From the NCBI RefSeq assembly GCF_003858655.1, contig NZ_RQXV01000001.1, positions 682,001-746,000 on the forward strand: a DNA stretch of 64,000 nucleotides, in the 5' to 3' direction. The DNA is from Amphritea balenae. Its GTDB lineage: Bacteria; Pseudomonadota; Gammaproteobacteria; Pseudomonadales; Balneatricaceae. The position numbers and the translations under genes are program-made. The notes under the pieces are model-generated. The model had not been told where the DNA came from. It was given only the letters and a program-made list of their open reading frames with translations, and made no database searches. Below are positions 25,131-34,457 of the stretch, piece after piece (positions within the stretch are counted from its first letter, which is position 1; each line of letters begins with the position of its first letter).

Positions 25131-26738
25131 ATGATACGTGTTTCAAATATCAAATTGCCGCTTGATCATGACGAGCAGGCGCTGACCGATGCTATTTTAT
25201 CGACTCTCGATATCACAGCAGAACAACTAACCCATTTTGAAATACGCCGTCGCGGCTATGATGCCCGTAAGAAAAACACTATTTTTCTGATCTACACCCT
25301 GGATATCGAAACCAGCATTAACGAGCCGTTGTTGGAAAAATTTGCCGATAACTCATCGATTCGTCTCACACCGGATATGGAGTATAAGTTTGTCGCTCAG
25401 GCGCCAACTGACCTGCAAGAGCGACCACTGGTCATCGGCTTTGGTCCCTGTGGTTTGCTAGCAGGTTTGGTATTGGCACAGATGGGTTACAAGCCTTTGA
25501 TCATAGAACGGGGCAAAGCCGTACGCGAACGGACTAAAGACACCTTTGGTTTCTGGCGCCAAAAAAAGCTCAATACCGAATCCAATGTACAGTTTGGTGA
25601 AGGCGGTGCAGGTACTTTCTCTGACGGCAAACTATCAACCCAGATCAAAGACCCGAAACAATATGGCCGTAAGGTACTGACCGAGTTTGTCGAAGCCGGT
25701 GCTCCGGAAGAGATCATGTACGTAAGTAAACCTCATATCGGTACTTTCCGACTGGTATCGATGGTTGAGAAAATGCGCGCCAAAATCATCGAAATGGGTG
25801 GCGAGATACGTTTTAGTGCCCGGGTTGATGATCTGCATATTGAAGAGGGTCAGGTTACCGGTGTTACGCTGGCCGATGGCGAAACTATCAAGTCAAAACA
25901 TGTTGCTCTGGCAATAGGCCACAGCGCTCGCGACACTTTCCAGATGCTATTCGATAAGAATGTCTATATGGAAGCAAAACCCTTCTCCGTCGGCTTTCGT
26001 ATCGAACACGAGCAATCTCTGATTGATAAAGCCCGGTTTGGCAAAAATGCCGGCCACCCTATTCTCGGCGCTGCCGATTATAAGCTGGTACACCACTGTA
26101 AGAGCGGCCGTTCGGTCTACAGTTTCTGCATGTGTCCTGGTGGCACTGTGGTTGCTGCATCATCTGAAGAGGGTCATGTCGTCACCAACGGCATGAGCCA
26201 GTATTCCCGTCAGGAACGTAATGCTAACAGCGCGATTGTGGTGGGTATTGATCCATCCGATTACCCGGGTAACCCATTAGCCGGGGTCGATCTGCAGCGC
26301 CAACTGGAAAGCAACGCTTATCTCTTAGGCGGAGAAAACTACGATGCACCGGCACAGAAAGTTGGAGACTTTCTTAAAGGTGGAAACTCTGACGAGTTGG
26401 GTAGCGTTAAGCCATCTTTCAAGCCGGGCATTAAGTTAACCGACCTGTCGAAAGCGCTGCCAGATTTCTGTGTAGAAGCAATTCGTGAAGCCATTCCTGC
26501 GTTTAATAAACAGATCAAAGGCTTTGCCAAGGATGATGCACTGTTGACCGGTGTTGAAACCCGTACCTCCTCACCGGTTTCTATCAAACGGGGTCAGGAT
26601 ATGCAGAGTATCAACACCCGCGGTTTATATCCGGCAGGTGAAGGTGCCGGATACGCTGGCGGCATTATGTCAGCGGCTATAGATGGTATTAAAATCGCAG
26701 AAGCGATTGCCATGGATATCAACAACAGCAGTAATTAA
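25131..26738 (+). CDS. Uncharacterised FAD-dependent dehydrogenase (COG2509 type)
   Basis: 535 residues. An N-terminal region of about 90 residues with many charged residues precedes a Rossmann FAD-binding start, PLVIGFGPCGLLAGLVLAQMGYKPLIIERG, with the dinucleotide motif GxGxxG modified to GFGPCG. ESNVQFGEGGAGTFSDGKL and YPAGEGAGYAGGIMSAAIDG are signatures of this flavoprotein group, whose reaction has not been established as far as I know. GFRIEH and CMCPGGTVVAASSE are further group-specific segments. The protein has no membrane segment and should be cytoplasmic. It lies just downstream of a palindromic element and converges with rhlE. Confidence 0.85.
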   Translation: MIRVSNIKLPLDHDEQALTDAILSTLDITAEQLTHFEIRRRGYDARKKNTIFLIYTLDIETSINEPLLEKFADNSSIRLTPDMEYKFVAQAPTDLQERPLVIGFGPCGLLAGLVLAQMGYKPLIIERGKAVRERTKDTFGFWRQKKLNTESNVQFGEGGAGTFSDGKLSTQIKDPKQYGRKVLTEFVEAGAPEEIMYVSKPHIGTFRLVSMVEKMRAKIIEMGGEIRFSARVDDLHIEEGQVTGVTLADGETIKSKHVALAIGHSARDTFQMLFDKNVYMEAKPFSVGFRIEHEQSLIDKARFGKNAGHPILGAADYKLVHHCKSGRSVYSFCMCPGGTVVAASSEEGHVVTNGMSQYSRQERNANSAIVVGIDPSDYPGNPLAGVDLQRQLESNAYLLGGENYDAPAQKVGDFLKGGNSDELGSVKPSFKPGIKLTDLSKALPDFCVEAIREAIPAFNKQIKGFAKDDALLTGVETRTSSPVSIKRGQDMQSINTRGLYPAGEGAGYAGGIMSAAIDGIKIAEAIAMDINNSSN

Positions 26739-26756
26739 ACAGAGTAAAACGAAGCG

Positions 26757-28028
26757 TTACTTCTTTTTTTTCCGATCAGAAGGCTTAGAAGTACCGCTTT
26801 TACTGCGCAGGATTTTAGTCTTAGTCGCCTTATTAGACTTAGTCTTAAACTTGCGAACCTTTTTATTGATCTGTTTACGCAGATTATCACGGCTACCTAC
26901 TTCGTAACCTGGCTGATTGATACGCTTGATACGCGCGCCGATCAAATGCTCGATACTCTCTAACGCCTGTTCTTCTGCCCGACTAACAAATGAGATCGCC
27001 TTGCCTTTTGCTCCCGCACGGCCGGTGCGGCCAATACGGTGAACATAGTCTTCTGCCAGATAAGGCAGGTTGTAGTTCACTACCAACTCAAGGCCCTGAA
27101 TATCCAGACCGCGGGCAGCGACTTCGGTCGCTACCAACACCTGTACTTTGCCTTCTTTAAAATCAGCAATCGCACGCCTGCGCGACCCCTGGGTTTTATC
27201 ACCGTGACAAACAACAGCAGGAATCCCATCGATCTTAAGGTCGGTCATTAACTCATCAGCCTGGGCCTTGGTACTGGTAAATACCAGCACCTGAAACCAC
27301 TGATGTTTATTAATCAGCTCGGAAAACAGGTCTGCTTTGCGCTTCTCTTCTACCGGGTAAACCACATGATCAACGGTATCTGCTGTAGCGTTTACCTTAG
27401 CCACCCGAATAACCTGATGCTTAGTCATCAGCTGCTTAGCAAATTCATTTACCGTTGGCGTCACTGTAGCGGAGAACATCAGCGTCTGACGCTTGGTTGA
27501 AGTCTGCTGCAGCAAGGTATTCACATCGGCAACAAAGCCCATATCCAGCATCCGGTCTGCTTCGTCCAGTACTACGAACTCAACCTTTTTAAGGCTGACA
27601 TTACACTGTACGACATGTTCTAACAGACGGCCCGGAGTAGAGATCAGAATATCAACACCGGCTCTGAGCTTTTTCGCCTGCCCTTCCATGTTTACGCCGC
27701 CATAAAACGCGGTCACGGTCAGCGGCAAAAACTGCGCATAACGCTTAATAGTTTCTGCCAACTGTTCAGCCAGCTCGCGGGTCGGTGTCAGAATAAGCGT
27801 ACGGGGATAACCGGATTCCGTTGGTTTTGGACTATCGGTCATCTGCTGCAGAATCGGCAAACTGAAGGCAGCAGTTTTACCGGTACCGGTTTGCGCGTTG
27901 GCTAACAGGTCTTTACCACGACGGGCAGGAACAATCGCCTGTTCCTGAACCGGTGTCATCTGGCTATAGCCACAAGCATCCAGAGCCTGTTGAATCTCAG
28001 GTGCCAGGTCGAGTGCTGAAAATTTCAT
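26757..28028 (-). CDS. rhlE: DEAD-box RNA helicase RhlE
   Basis: 423 residues, an ATP-dependent RNA helicase acting on ribosome assembly and RNA turnover. Motifs in order are the Q motif (GYSQMTPVQEQAI), AQTGTGKT, PTRELA, STPGRL, VLDEADRMLDMGF, SAT, then in domain 2 VFTSTKAQAD, ATEVAARGLDIQ and HRIGRTGRAG. The tail from about residue 375 is very rich in Lys and Arg and presumably binds RNA. This order and the DEADRMLDMGF stretch fit RhlE. It is convergent with the FAD dehydrogenase, 18 bp apart. A long, hairpin-rich region lies upstream of its start. Confidence 0.92.
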   Translation of the reverse strand: MKFSALDLAPEIQQALDACGYSQMTPVQEQAIVPARRGKDLLANAQTGTGKTAAFSLPILQQMTDSPKPTESGYPRTLILTPTRELAEQLAETIKRYAQFLPLTVTAFYGGVNMEGQAKKLRAGVDILISTPGRLLEHVVQCNVSLKKVEFVVLDEADRMLDMGFVADVNTLLQQTSTKRQTLMFSATVTPTVNEFAKQLMTKHQVIRVAKVNATADTVDHVVYPVEEKRKADLFSELINKHQWFQVLVFTSTKAQADELMTDLKIDGIPAVVCHGDKTQGSRRRAIADFKEGKVQVLVATEVAARGLDIQGLELVVNYNLPYLAEDYVHRIGRTGRAGAKGKAISFVSRAEEQALESIEHLIGARIKRINQPGYEVGSRDNLRKQINKKVRKFKTKSNKATKTKILRSKSGTSKPSDRKKKK

Positions 28029-28370
28029 GGTTTATCCTCTGTCTGCTGTGCCGTGCCAAATTTAACGGTCGCATATGATAAAGGATTTTAGTCGGTAAAG
28101 TGAGGCTATTGATGACCTCAGACCTCAATTTCCATCATAAAGAGAAGTTTCAGCTCTCAAACAGAGGGGCTAAACTCCACTTGCAGAACAATTTATCCTG
28201 CAAGTAGCGTCAGAGGGATATTATCTGACAAAGCATTTACGATTATATAAGGCTCGTATCCTGTCTGAGACTCCTGGGGATACTAAACACGACATCTGCC
28301 GGATGAACCCTTGCCCGGCACAAACCAGGCCTGATAGCGTTCGTTTTTTGAACAGCTTTGCGGAGCCATC
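28029..28370. other. Divergent intergenic region with four consecutive stem-loops
   Basis: Between divergent rhlE and an EamA gene. Stem-loops: ACTTGCAG/CTGCAAGT (28179-28205), GTCAGA/TCTGAC (28209-28229), GTATCC/GGATAC (28256-28283) and TGCCGG/CCGGCA (28297-28320). A further GTTC/GAAC with a T-rich loop lies at 28339-28353. These could belong to the 5' leader of either gene. I match none of them to a known riboswitch. Confidence 0.55.
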
Positions 28371-29249
28371 ATGTCTGTTGCAACGACGCTACATCATCAG
28401 GATTATCTGAAGGGCTGCCTGCTGGTACTACTTTCTGCGGTCTGTTATGGCCTGCAGCCTCTGTTTGCATTTTATGCTTATAACGATGGTGCCAGTCCGA
28501 TCGGTGTCCTGTTGGCACGCTTCTGTTTAGCCGCTCTGATAATGTTCGGCTGGATTAAGTTTCGCAACATCAGCTTGCCTGATAGAAAGCAGGTCCGTCA
28601 AAACCTGCTTATCGGAGCAGGCTATGCCACTGCCGCGCTGGGTTACTACAATGCCAGTCACAGCGCCTCTTTCAGTATGGCGATCATCGTCATGTTCTCC
28701 TTTCCTGCCTTCGTCACACTGTTCAGTATTCTATTCCTTAAAGAGCGCCTTACCCGGATCAGGATTGTCAGTCTCACCCTGGCAATCAGCGGCGTTATTA
28801 TGGCTGCTGGCACCAATATTTATGGCGATATTCAGAGTATTCTCTGGGCATTACTGGCGTCAGTCAGCTATGGCAGTGCCATTATCTATGGCTCACACAA
28901 GGCTAAGCCCGACAATCCTATTGCCGCCGCCTCAGTCATTCTTATGGGGGGAAGCCTGATCTCACTCTGTGCCTATCTGTTCCATGGTGTCACTCTGCCA
29001 GAATCCTCGGGGGGCTGGAGCGCTATTGCCGGGCTGGCCTGCTTCGCAACACTCGCCCCCGTCGCCCTGTTTATCAGTGGTTCGCCCAGAATTGGAGCAT
29101 CCAACGCTGCCACACTTTCAACACTGGAACCGGTCGTCGCCGTCATGATTGCGGTCACACTGTTAGGCGAGAACTTTACCCTTGAGATACTGGCTGGGGG
29201 CGCTCTGGTCATCATCGCTTCAGTGTTGCTGGCCCGAAAACAGCACTAA
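28371..29249 (+). CDS. EamA / DMT family transporter
   Basis: 292 residues, ten predicted membrane helices in two EamA repeats. It begins with a short cytoplasmic tail, then GCLLVLLSAVCYGLQPLFAFYAYNDGASPIGVLLARF. The second repeat starts near IQSILWALLASVSYGSAIIYGS, and it ends in GALVIIASVLLARKQH. The family exports or exchanges metabolites across the inner membrane. There is no partner gene on the same strand. Its upstream region is rich in stem-loops, so RNA-level control is possible. The substrate is unknown. Confidence 0.85.
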   Translation: MSVATTLHHQDYLKGCLLVLLSAVCYGLQPLFAFYAYNDGASPIGVLLARFCLAALIMFGWIKFRNISLPDRKQVRQNLLIGAGYATAALGYYNASHSASFSMAIIVMFSFPAFVTLFSILFLKERLTRIRIVSLTLAISGVIMAAGTNIYGDIQSILWALLASVSYGSAIIYGSHKAKPDNPIAAASVILMGGSLISLCAYLFHGVTLPESSGGWSAIAGLACFATLAPVALFISGSPRIGASNAATLSTLEPVVAVMIAVTLLGENFTLEILAGGALVIIASVLLARKQH

Positions 29250-29286
29250 TCTGCTCACTCTGAATTTACCGGAGAGCCAACAACAG

Positions 29287-30378
29287 TCAGGGTATCAGCA
29301 CCAGTTTGCCAATGAATTTCTTCGCCATAAATGCCTCCTGCGCCTGGGTAATATCTTTCAGCGCAAACTGTGCCGACACCAGTGGTTTAAGTTCATCTCG
29401 CTCAATATAGGCAACAAGGTTTTCAAACACATGGCGGGGCTGATAGGTACAACCGAAGAAACTCAAATCTTTAAGGTAGAGGGTTCGGACATCCATATCC
29501 ACCATAGGCCCGCCAATTGCACCGGCAACAGTATATCGTCCACCCCGCTGCAACAGGTCTGGCAACTGCGACCACTGATCACCGGCCACCAGATCGATTA
29601 CCACATCGACCGAATCAGCACCTAGTACCTGCAATAGATTTTCACCCCGACTGATCACCTGATCAGCACCCAACTCTTTAATCTGTTGCATTTTATCCGC
29701 ACCACAAACAGCAATGACCTCTGCATGACGACGCTTAACCAGCTGAATTGCGGCAGAGCCCACGCCACCAGAAGCCCCGGTAATCAGAACCCGCTCCCCC
29801 GCTTTTACATTAACTCTGTCGATCATATTTTCAGCAGTGGAATAAGCACAGGGAAAGGAGGCCAGCTCAGCATCACTTAACGAGCTTTCGATCCTGTAAG
29901 CTTCACTATCACGGACCACCGCATACTGTGCAAAGCCACCATCACACTCTGAACCATAGGTAATACAGTCATGGGCATTTGCCCCATTAAAAGGCGCCTG
30001 CAATGCACGAATCAAAACCCGTTCACCGACTCTTGAGGGATCCACCTGTTCACCAACGGCAACCACCTCACCACAACAGTCCGCTCCCTGAATACGAGGT
30101 AATTGCAGCGGTACACCCGACCAGCTGGCGTCGTCAGTATTAACCGATTCAAAGCCATCGGCAGCACCACTATTGGTATCTTCTGTAATGGCTTTTGAGT
30201 ACCAGCCGATCCGGGTATTAATATCAGTATTATTGACGGCACTTGCACCTACCCTGATTAGCACTTCTCCCGCACCTGGACGAGGTACCGGCAGGTCAGT
30301 GTTATATTCCAGCTTGTCCAGCCCACCATGGCCGGTCAGAACAACCGCCGACATCTTTTCGGGTATTTGATAACTCAT
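29287..30378 (-). CDS. MDR-superfamily zinc-binding-type alcohol dehydrogenase / quinone oxidoreductase
   Basis: 363 residues with the GroES-like N-terminal domain (PRPGAGEVLIRVGASAVNNTDINTRIGWYS, then IQGADCCGEVVAVG) and a Rossmann NAD(P) domain starting VLITGASGGVGSAAIQLVKRR. The glycine motif ASGGVGS is as in zeta-crystallin-like quinone and enoyl reductases. The ADH structural-zinc cysteine cluster is not evident. There is an unusual insertion after the NNTDIN segment (about residues 60-90, acidic). It is divergent from a LysR gene with a perfect palindrome between, so it is probably that regulator's target. The substrate is unknown. Confidence 0.85.
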   Translation of the reverse strand: MSYQIPEKMSAVVLTGHGGLDKLEYNTDLPVPRPGAGEVLIRVGASAVNNTDINTRIGWYSKAITEDTNSGAADGFESVNTDDASWSGVPLQLPRIQGADCCGEVVAVGEQVDPSRVGERVLIRALQAPFNGANAHDCITYGSECDGGFAQYAVVRDSEAYRIESSLSDAELASFPCAYSTAENMIDRVNVKAGERVLITGASGGVGSAAIQLVKRRHAEVIAVCGADKMQQIKELGADQVISRGENLLQVLGADSVDVVIDLVAGDQWSQLPDLLQRGGRYTVAGAIGGPMVDMDVRTLYLKDLSFFGCTYQPRHVFENLVAYIERDELKPLVSAQFALKDITQAQEAFMAKKFIGKLVLIP

Positions 30379-30537
30379 ATAATCAGTCTCTGTCTTTAAC
30401 GTTAGGGAGCTTACGAATAAGCCGCTAGCTGAAAACCATCTACCAACCGGTAATATTCAGTAACAATAGTACCGGACTTGTTTTCCAGCTTAAGGACGAG
30501 GCATAATTCAATCAAACTAATATTAATGAATAGTTAA

Positions 30538-30552
30538 TTTAGATTATCTAAA
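30538..30552. promoter_or_regulatory. Perfect palindrome in a divergent LysR/MDR promoter region
   Basis: TTTAGATTATCTAAA is a perfect 7-1-7 inverted repeat 36 bp before the LysR start and in the 210-bp region shared with the MDR dehydrogenase gene. It is a good operator candidate. Confidence 0.6.
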
Positions 30553-30588
30553 CCACCAGCCAGCAATCCATGCCATAGAGTCAGCCCA

Positions 30589-31452
30589 ATGAAACCCATA
30601 CTCGATCTTGAACTGTTACGTACATTCGTCATGGTTGCTCAGACAGGTGAACTCAAGAAAGCAGCTGAGCAGGTATTTCGTTCCCAGGGCGCTGTCAGTA
30701 TGCAGATTAAGCGCCTTGAGGAGCTGACAGGAAACCAGCTACTCGAACGTAGCAACCGGGGAATTCGTCTGACAGAAGCCGGAGAAACCCTGCTCGGCTA
30801 CAGCGATCAGATGCTCAAACTCAGCCATGCGGCACTGTCTGCGCTGAGTAACCGGGACCTGATCGGGCAACTCTGCTTTGGTATTCCGACCGATTATGCT
30901 CAGGATTTTCTTAATTTTTTTATGCCGGTACTGGCAGCAGAATTGCCAAATCTGGATGCCCGAATCGTCTGTAAACGCAGCCGCAAATTGAGAAAAATGG
31001 TACGCAACGGTAGTGTCGATATTGCTATCGTAACCGAAGAAAAGGAATCTGATCAGGAACTGTTTCTCTGGAGTGAACGGCTAATCTGGTCGGCGCCGGT
31101 GAACGGAGATCTTGAGCAGCATATCCCTCTACCGGTAGCGATGTTCGAAGATGATTGCATTGTAAAGGATATATGCCATGCCGATATGAAAACGGCAGAT
31201 ATCGAGCATCGTTCGGTGTTTAGCAGTCCGGTTCTTGATAATGTAGCCACCGCTGTTGAACAAGGTTTTGCCGTCGCTCTGTTACCCGAGTCGCTCCTGA
31301 AAACTAACCGAACCCGCCCAGTTCAAAGCTTCCAAACATCCGGCCATCATGAGATCCGACTGAATATGATCTGCACTGAGGATCTACCCGTAGGTACTCA
31401 ACAAAGAGTGGCTGAATGCTTTAAGCTGGCGGCCCGAAATCAGCAACGCTAA
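30589..31452 (+). CDS. LysR-type regulator divergent from the MDR dehydrogenase
   Basis: 287 residues. Helix-turn-helix: LDLELLRTFVMVAQTGELKKAAEQVFRSQGAVSMQIKRLEELTGNQLLERSNRGI. The recognition helix has RSQGAVSMQIKRLE, as in PecT/HexA-like members. The effector domain is slightly shorter than usual. It lies divergent from the MDR dehydrogenase over a palindrome at 30538-30552 and probably regulates it. The effector is unknown. Confidence 0.85.
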   Translation: MKPILDLELLRTFVMVAQTGELKKAAEQVFRSQGAVSMQIKRLEELTGNQLLERSNRGIRLTEAGETLLGYSDQMLKLSHAALSALSNRDLIGQLCFGIPTDYAQDFLNFFMPVLAAELPNLDARIVCKRSRKLRKMVRNGSVDIAIVTEEKESDQELFLWSERLIWSAPVNGDLEQHIPLPVAMFEDDCIVKDICHADMKTADIEHRSVFSSPVLDNVATAVEQGFAVALLPESLLKTNRTRPVQSFQTSGHHEIRLNMICTEDLPVGTQQRVAECFKLAARNQQR

Positions 31453-31624
31453 CCCCAGTGAGGACAGTAGATATCTAAACAGCCATTTCAAAACAATCTT
31501 GTTCAAAGCTTTCTTAATTGAAACAAAAGCAAAAAGGTACTCTGTATTAGCCGGCAGACTCATTGAAACAAGCAAAAATACAATACAGAGTCCTAGATCA
31601 TCGCTGAGATCAGATCAACGATCT

Positions 31625-32554
31625 TCAAGCATCGACCGCAGGCAGAATGAGGCTCAATGTCAGGGGCAAGGTAAAAAATGCCAGTAGGGCTTGCACCGTA
31701 ATAATCGATGCCATCGCCTGGTAATTACCTCCCAACTGACGTGCCAGCACATAGGCGGAAGGTGCTGTAGGCACCGCCATTGCGATCACTATGATGACAA
31801 TAACCATTCCCTCAAGCCCGAACCACTGTCCAATCAATAACGCTGCGACAGGTTTGATGAAAAACTGGATAACCGACGTAATAGCGATCAGATCAAGGTT
31901 ACTGCCAATCCGGCCCAGCTGTAGTGCTGCACCAACAGCGAGCAATGCCATAGGCAATGCGGTTTTGCCCAGCATCTGTAACAGGTTATCCAGTACTGGG
32001 GTCAGGCCGATGCCACTCAGGTTGAGGCTTAACCCGGCTAAACATCCGAGGATTAATGGATTAGTCATCAACTGGCGGGGCAACTTTCGCCAGCCCCCGA
32101 GTTGATTATTTGACAGAGAGAAAACAAGTACGCTGAGCAAATTCACCGAAATAACGATCACGACCGTGGCCAGCGCACCGACCATCAGCCCTTCATCGCC
32201 AAACAGATTAAATGCCAGAGCTAGTACGACGAAGCTGTTAAAACGCACACCGCCCTGAAACATTGAGGTAAACGACGGCATATCAACTGGACGAATAAAA
32301 TATTGCCAGATAATAATCAACAGACTACTCAATAGCAGAACTGACACCAGAGTTAACAACACTTCAACCCAGGCTAATCCCTGCAGTGGTTTATTGGCGA
32401 GCGAGGCGATCAGAAGTGCCGGGGCAAATAGATAATAGGTCAGTTTTTCCAGCCCGTTCCAGACCCCTTCTCCTACAGCAAAATGGTGCCGGGCAAGATA
32501 ACCGATCAGAACGGTTAGGGTAATCGGAATTAAAGCTTCAATAGCGACAGGCAT
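31625..32554 (-). CDS. AEC (auxin efflux carrier) family permease
   Basis: 309 residues from the ATG at 32554, which has GGAGAAG upstream; a TTG at 32572 is less likely. About ten membrane helices, starting IEALIPITLTVLIGYLARHH, with the conserved MVGALATVVIVISVN-type and PLILGCLAGLSLNLSG segments. The AEC family includes MleP-type malate and malonate carriers in bacteria. It is 82 bp downstream of a LysR gene on the same strand, so they likely form one unit. A second AEC carrier is encoded at 34458-35432. Confidence 0.85.
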   Translation of the reverse strand: MPVAIEALIPITLTVLIGYLARHHFAVGEGVWNGLEKLTYYLFAPALLIASLANKPLQGLAWVEVLLTLVSVLLLSSLLIIIWQYFIRPVDMPSFTSMFQGGVRFNSFVVLALAFNLFGDEGLMVGALATVVIVISVNLLSVLVFSLSNNQLGGWRKLPRQLMTNPLILGCLAGLSLNLSGIGLTPVLDNLLQMLGKTALPMALLAVGAALQLGRIGSNLDLIAITSVIQFFIKPVAALLIGQWFGLEGMVIVIIVIAMAVPTAPSAYVLARQLGGNYQAMASIITVQALLAFFTLPLTLSLILPAVDA

Positions 32555-32636
32555 AATCTTCTCCAAAGACAACTGTCGCTTAGCTTACGTCTGCAATTAC
32601 TTTAAAAATAATTATATTTATTAAGGTAATACATAA

Positions 32637-33524
32637 CTATTTTTTAACAATCGAATTATCACCTGCAAACTCATCAAGCAATGCGCCAACCAGCCTTTTT
32701 CGACTATGGTTTCTACGCTGGTAGAGACCTATATTGCGATGAATCACCGGTTCTCCGAACGGCACGAGACAGAAGCGCTGTTGGAGATATTCAGCCTGAT
32801 CCCTGCCTAACGCCATTACCGTCACACCGAGTTTCTGCTCGACCATCATCAGTGCAGCCTGCAGTGAATCCAGCTCCATCACCTCATCCGGAATGATGTT
32901 ACGACGCCTTAATTCGGAATCAATCATACTACCTGCCCAGGCTCTGGGGTCGAGACGAATAAAGGGTTGGCTACTGAGCAGTTCAACATCAGATTGCGGC
33001 GCTATCTCATGATGAGCCACGACATAAAAAGGCTCCTTCTCAAGAGTGCTCCACTCATATTCTGGTGGTACCCTTTGCTGCGGTTCAGTAATTAAAACCG
33101 CGTCCAGTTCACCGCTTTCCAAGCGCTGTGCCAGATCAATAGACATCCCTCGCAAAACTTTGATCTTCAATTGTGGATAACGATCGCGCAACCGGGCCAG
33201 TACCGGACCCAAGGGGCCGGTCTGAATACTAAACACCGCGCCTAGCAGTAACTCGCCACTGAACTGCCCCGCATCGCCCAGACCATCCCCCAACTGAGCA
33301 TAAAGGGCCACAATCTGCTCGGCACGTTGTAAGACTTTACGGCCATCATGATTAAGCACCTGGTTACGTCCTATCCTATCGAACAGTTTTGTCCCCAGCT
33401 GTTCCTCCAATTGCCGAACCTGAATGCTAACCGCTGCCTGGGTAAGGCCCAGCTTATCACCGGCTGCGGCAAAACTGCCCTGCTGCGCAATTGCACACAA
33501 GGTTTTTAGCGTTTTAAGTGACAC
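32637..33524 (-). CDS. LysR-type regulator linked to an AEC carrier
   Basis: 295 residues starting at a GTG (33524) with AGGAG 8 bases upstream. Helix-turn-helix: LKTLCAIAQQGSFAAAGDKLGLTQAAVSIQVRQLEEQLGTKLFDR. The effector domain carries LLLGAVFSIQTGPLGPVLARLRDRYP. It precedes the AEC carrier gene on the same strand and is likely its regulator. It is divergent from a SAM-dependent methyltransferase gene (229-bp gap). The ligand is unknown, but an organic acid is plausible given the carrier family. Confidence 0.85.
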   Translation of the reverse strand: MSLKTLKTLCAIAQQGSFAAAGDKLGLTQAAVSIQVRQLEEQLGTKLFDRIGRNQVLNHDGRKVLQRAEQIVALYAQLGDGLGDAGQFSGELLLGAVFSIQTGPLGPVLARLRDRYPQLKIKVLRGMSIDLAQRLESGELDAVLITEPQQRVPPEYEWSTLEKEPFYVVAHHEIAPQSDVELLSSQPFIRLDPRAWAGSMIDSELRRRNIIPDEVMELDSLQAALMMVEQKLGVTVMALGRDQAEYLQQRFCLVPFGEPVIHRNIGLYQRRNHSRKRLVGALLDEFAGDNSIVKK

Positions 33525-33753
33525 TCCGGCTCCTCTTAATCAATCACCAGCTTTGCCAAACAGTATACTGAATCCCCTATATTTAAAAGAAACTGAAAAA
33601 CAGCCGCCGCATTCTTTCACAACCAGGCGACGTAAGCTGCTCGCAAGGCCTTCACGCATTGCCGGTCCTGCTACTATGTAGTCCGATCAACTGGCACTTG
33701 GCTCAACCCATTAACTTTGTAACACTCCGATTATCACCATCCTTGGAGCAATC

Positions 33754-34422
33754 ATGTCACAACTATTCGATAGCTGGCCCGATCCATACGAACAATGGTT
33801 TCATACCCCGATCGGCGCATTAGTTAAAGCAACTGAGCTTGATTTGATGCTGAAACTGGTACAGCCACAACAGGGAGAGACTATTCTGGATGCAGGCTGT
33901 GGCAGCGGCATATTTACCCAGTCATTGACGGCTACCGGCTCTCGGGTGACAGGTTTGGATATTTCAGAGCCCATGCTTAACCGGGCCAGACAGAGAATAC
34001 AGGGGCAGTCATTTCTGGCGGCGGATATCTGTAAGCTGCCTTTCGCCGATAATCACTTCGATAAGACCATTTCAATTACCGCTCTGGAGTTTATCGAAGA
34101 TGGCCAACAAGCGATCGCCGAACTATTCAGGGTAACAAAACCGGGCGGCACTATTGTGATCGCCACCCTGAACCACCTCAGTCCCTGGGCAACCCGTCGC
34201 TCTGATACTGCCAGGAAGGACAAAGACTCTGTTTTTAATCATGCGACTTTCCGTAGTCCGGAAGAACTACTCAAACTAGCCCCGATAGCAGGTAAAGCTT
34301 ATACCGCTGTACACTTTGCTAAAGACTGTGATCCAGAACTCGCTCCTGCAATTGAACGACAAGGGCAAGCTGCTGATCTGGACACAGGTGCGTTTCTGAT
34401 TGCTTGTTGGCGAAAACCTTAA
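33754..34422 (+). CDS. Class I SAM-dependent methyltransferase
   Basis: 222 residues. The AdoMet-binding motif I is ILDAGCGSGIFTQSL at about residues 46-60. The acidic loop VTGLDISEPMLNRARQRI follows, then motif II (ADICKLPFADNHFDKTISITALEFIED) and KPGGTIVIATLN. This is a UbiE/Methyltransf_11-like fold in the cytoplasm. GGAG lies before the ATG. The methyl acceptor is not evident. It is convergent with an AEC carrier gene and divergent from a LysR gene. Confidence 0.85.
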   Translation: MSQLFDSWPDPYEQWFHTPIGALVKATELDLMLKLVQPQQGETILDAGCGSGIFTQSLTATGSRVTGLDISEPMLNRARQRIQGQSFLAADICKLPFADNHFDKTISITALEFIEDGQQAIAELFRVTKPGGTIVIATLNHLSPWATRRSDTARKDKDSVFNHATFRSPEELLKLAPIAGKAYTAVHFAKDCDPELAPAIERQGQAADLDTGAFLIACWRKP

Positions 34423-34457
34423 AGCAGGAAATTTATGCTCTGAATAGCGCTAAGACT

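Noticed and set aside
28256-28350. TPP riboswitch suggested by CTGAGA and GAACCC
   Set aside because: The remaining TPP consensus (GGGGTGC, GAACCTGATC, TAATGCCAGCG) is missing and the stems do not fit the arrangement.
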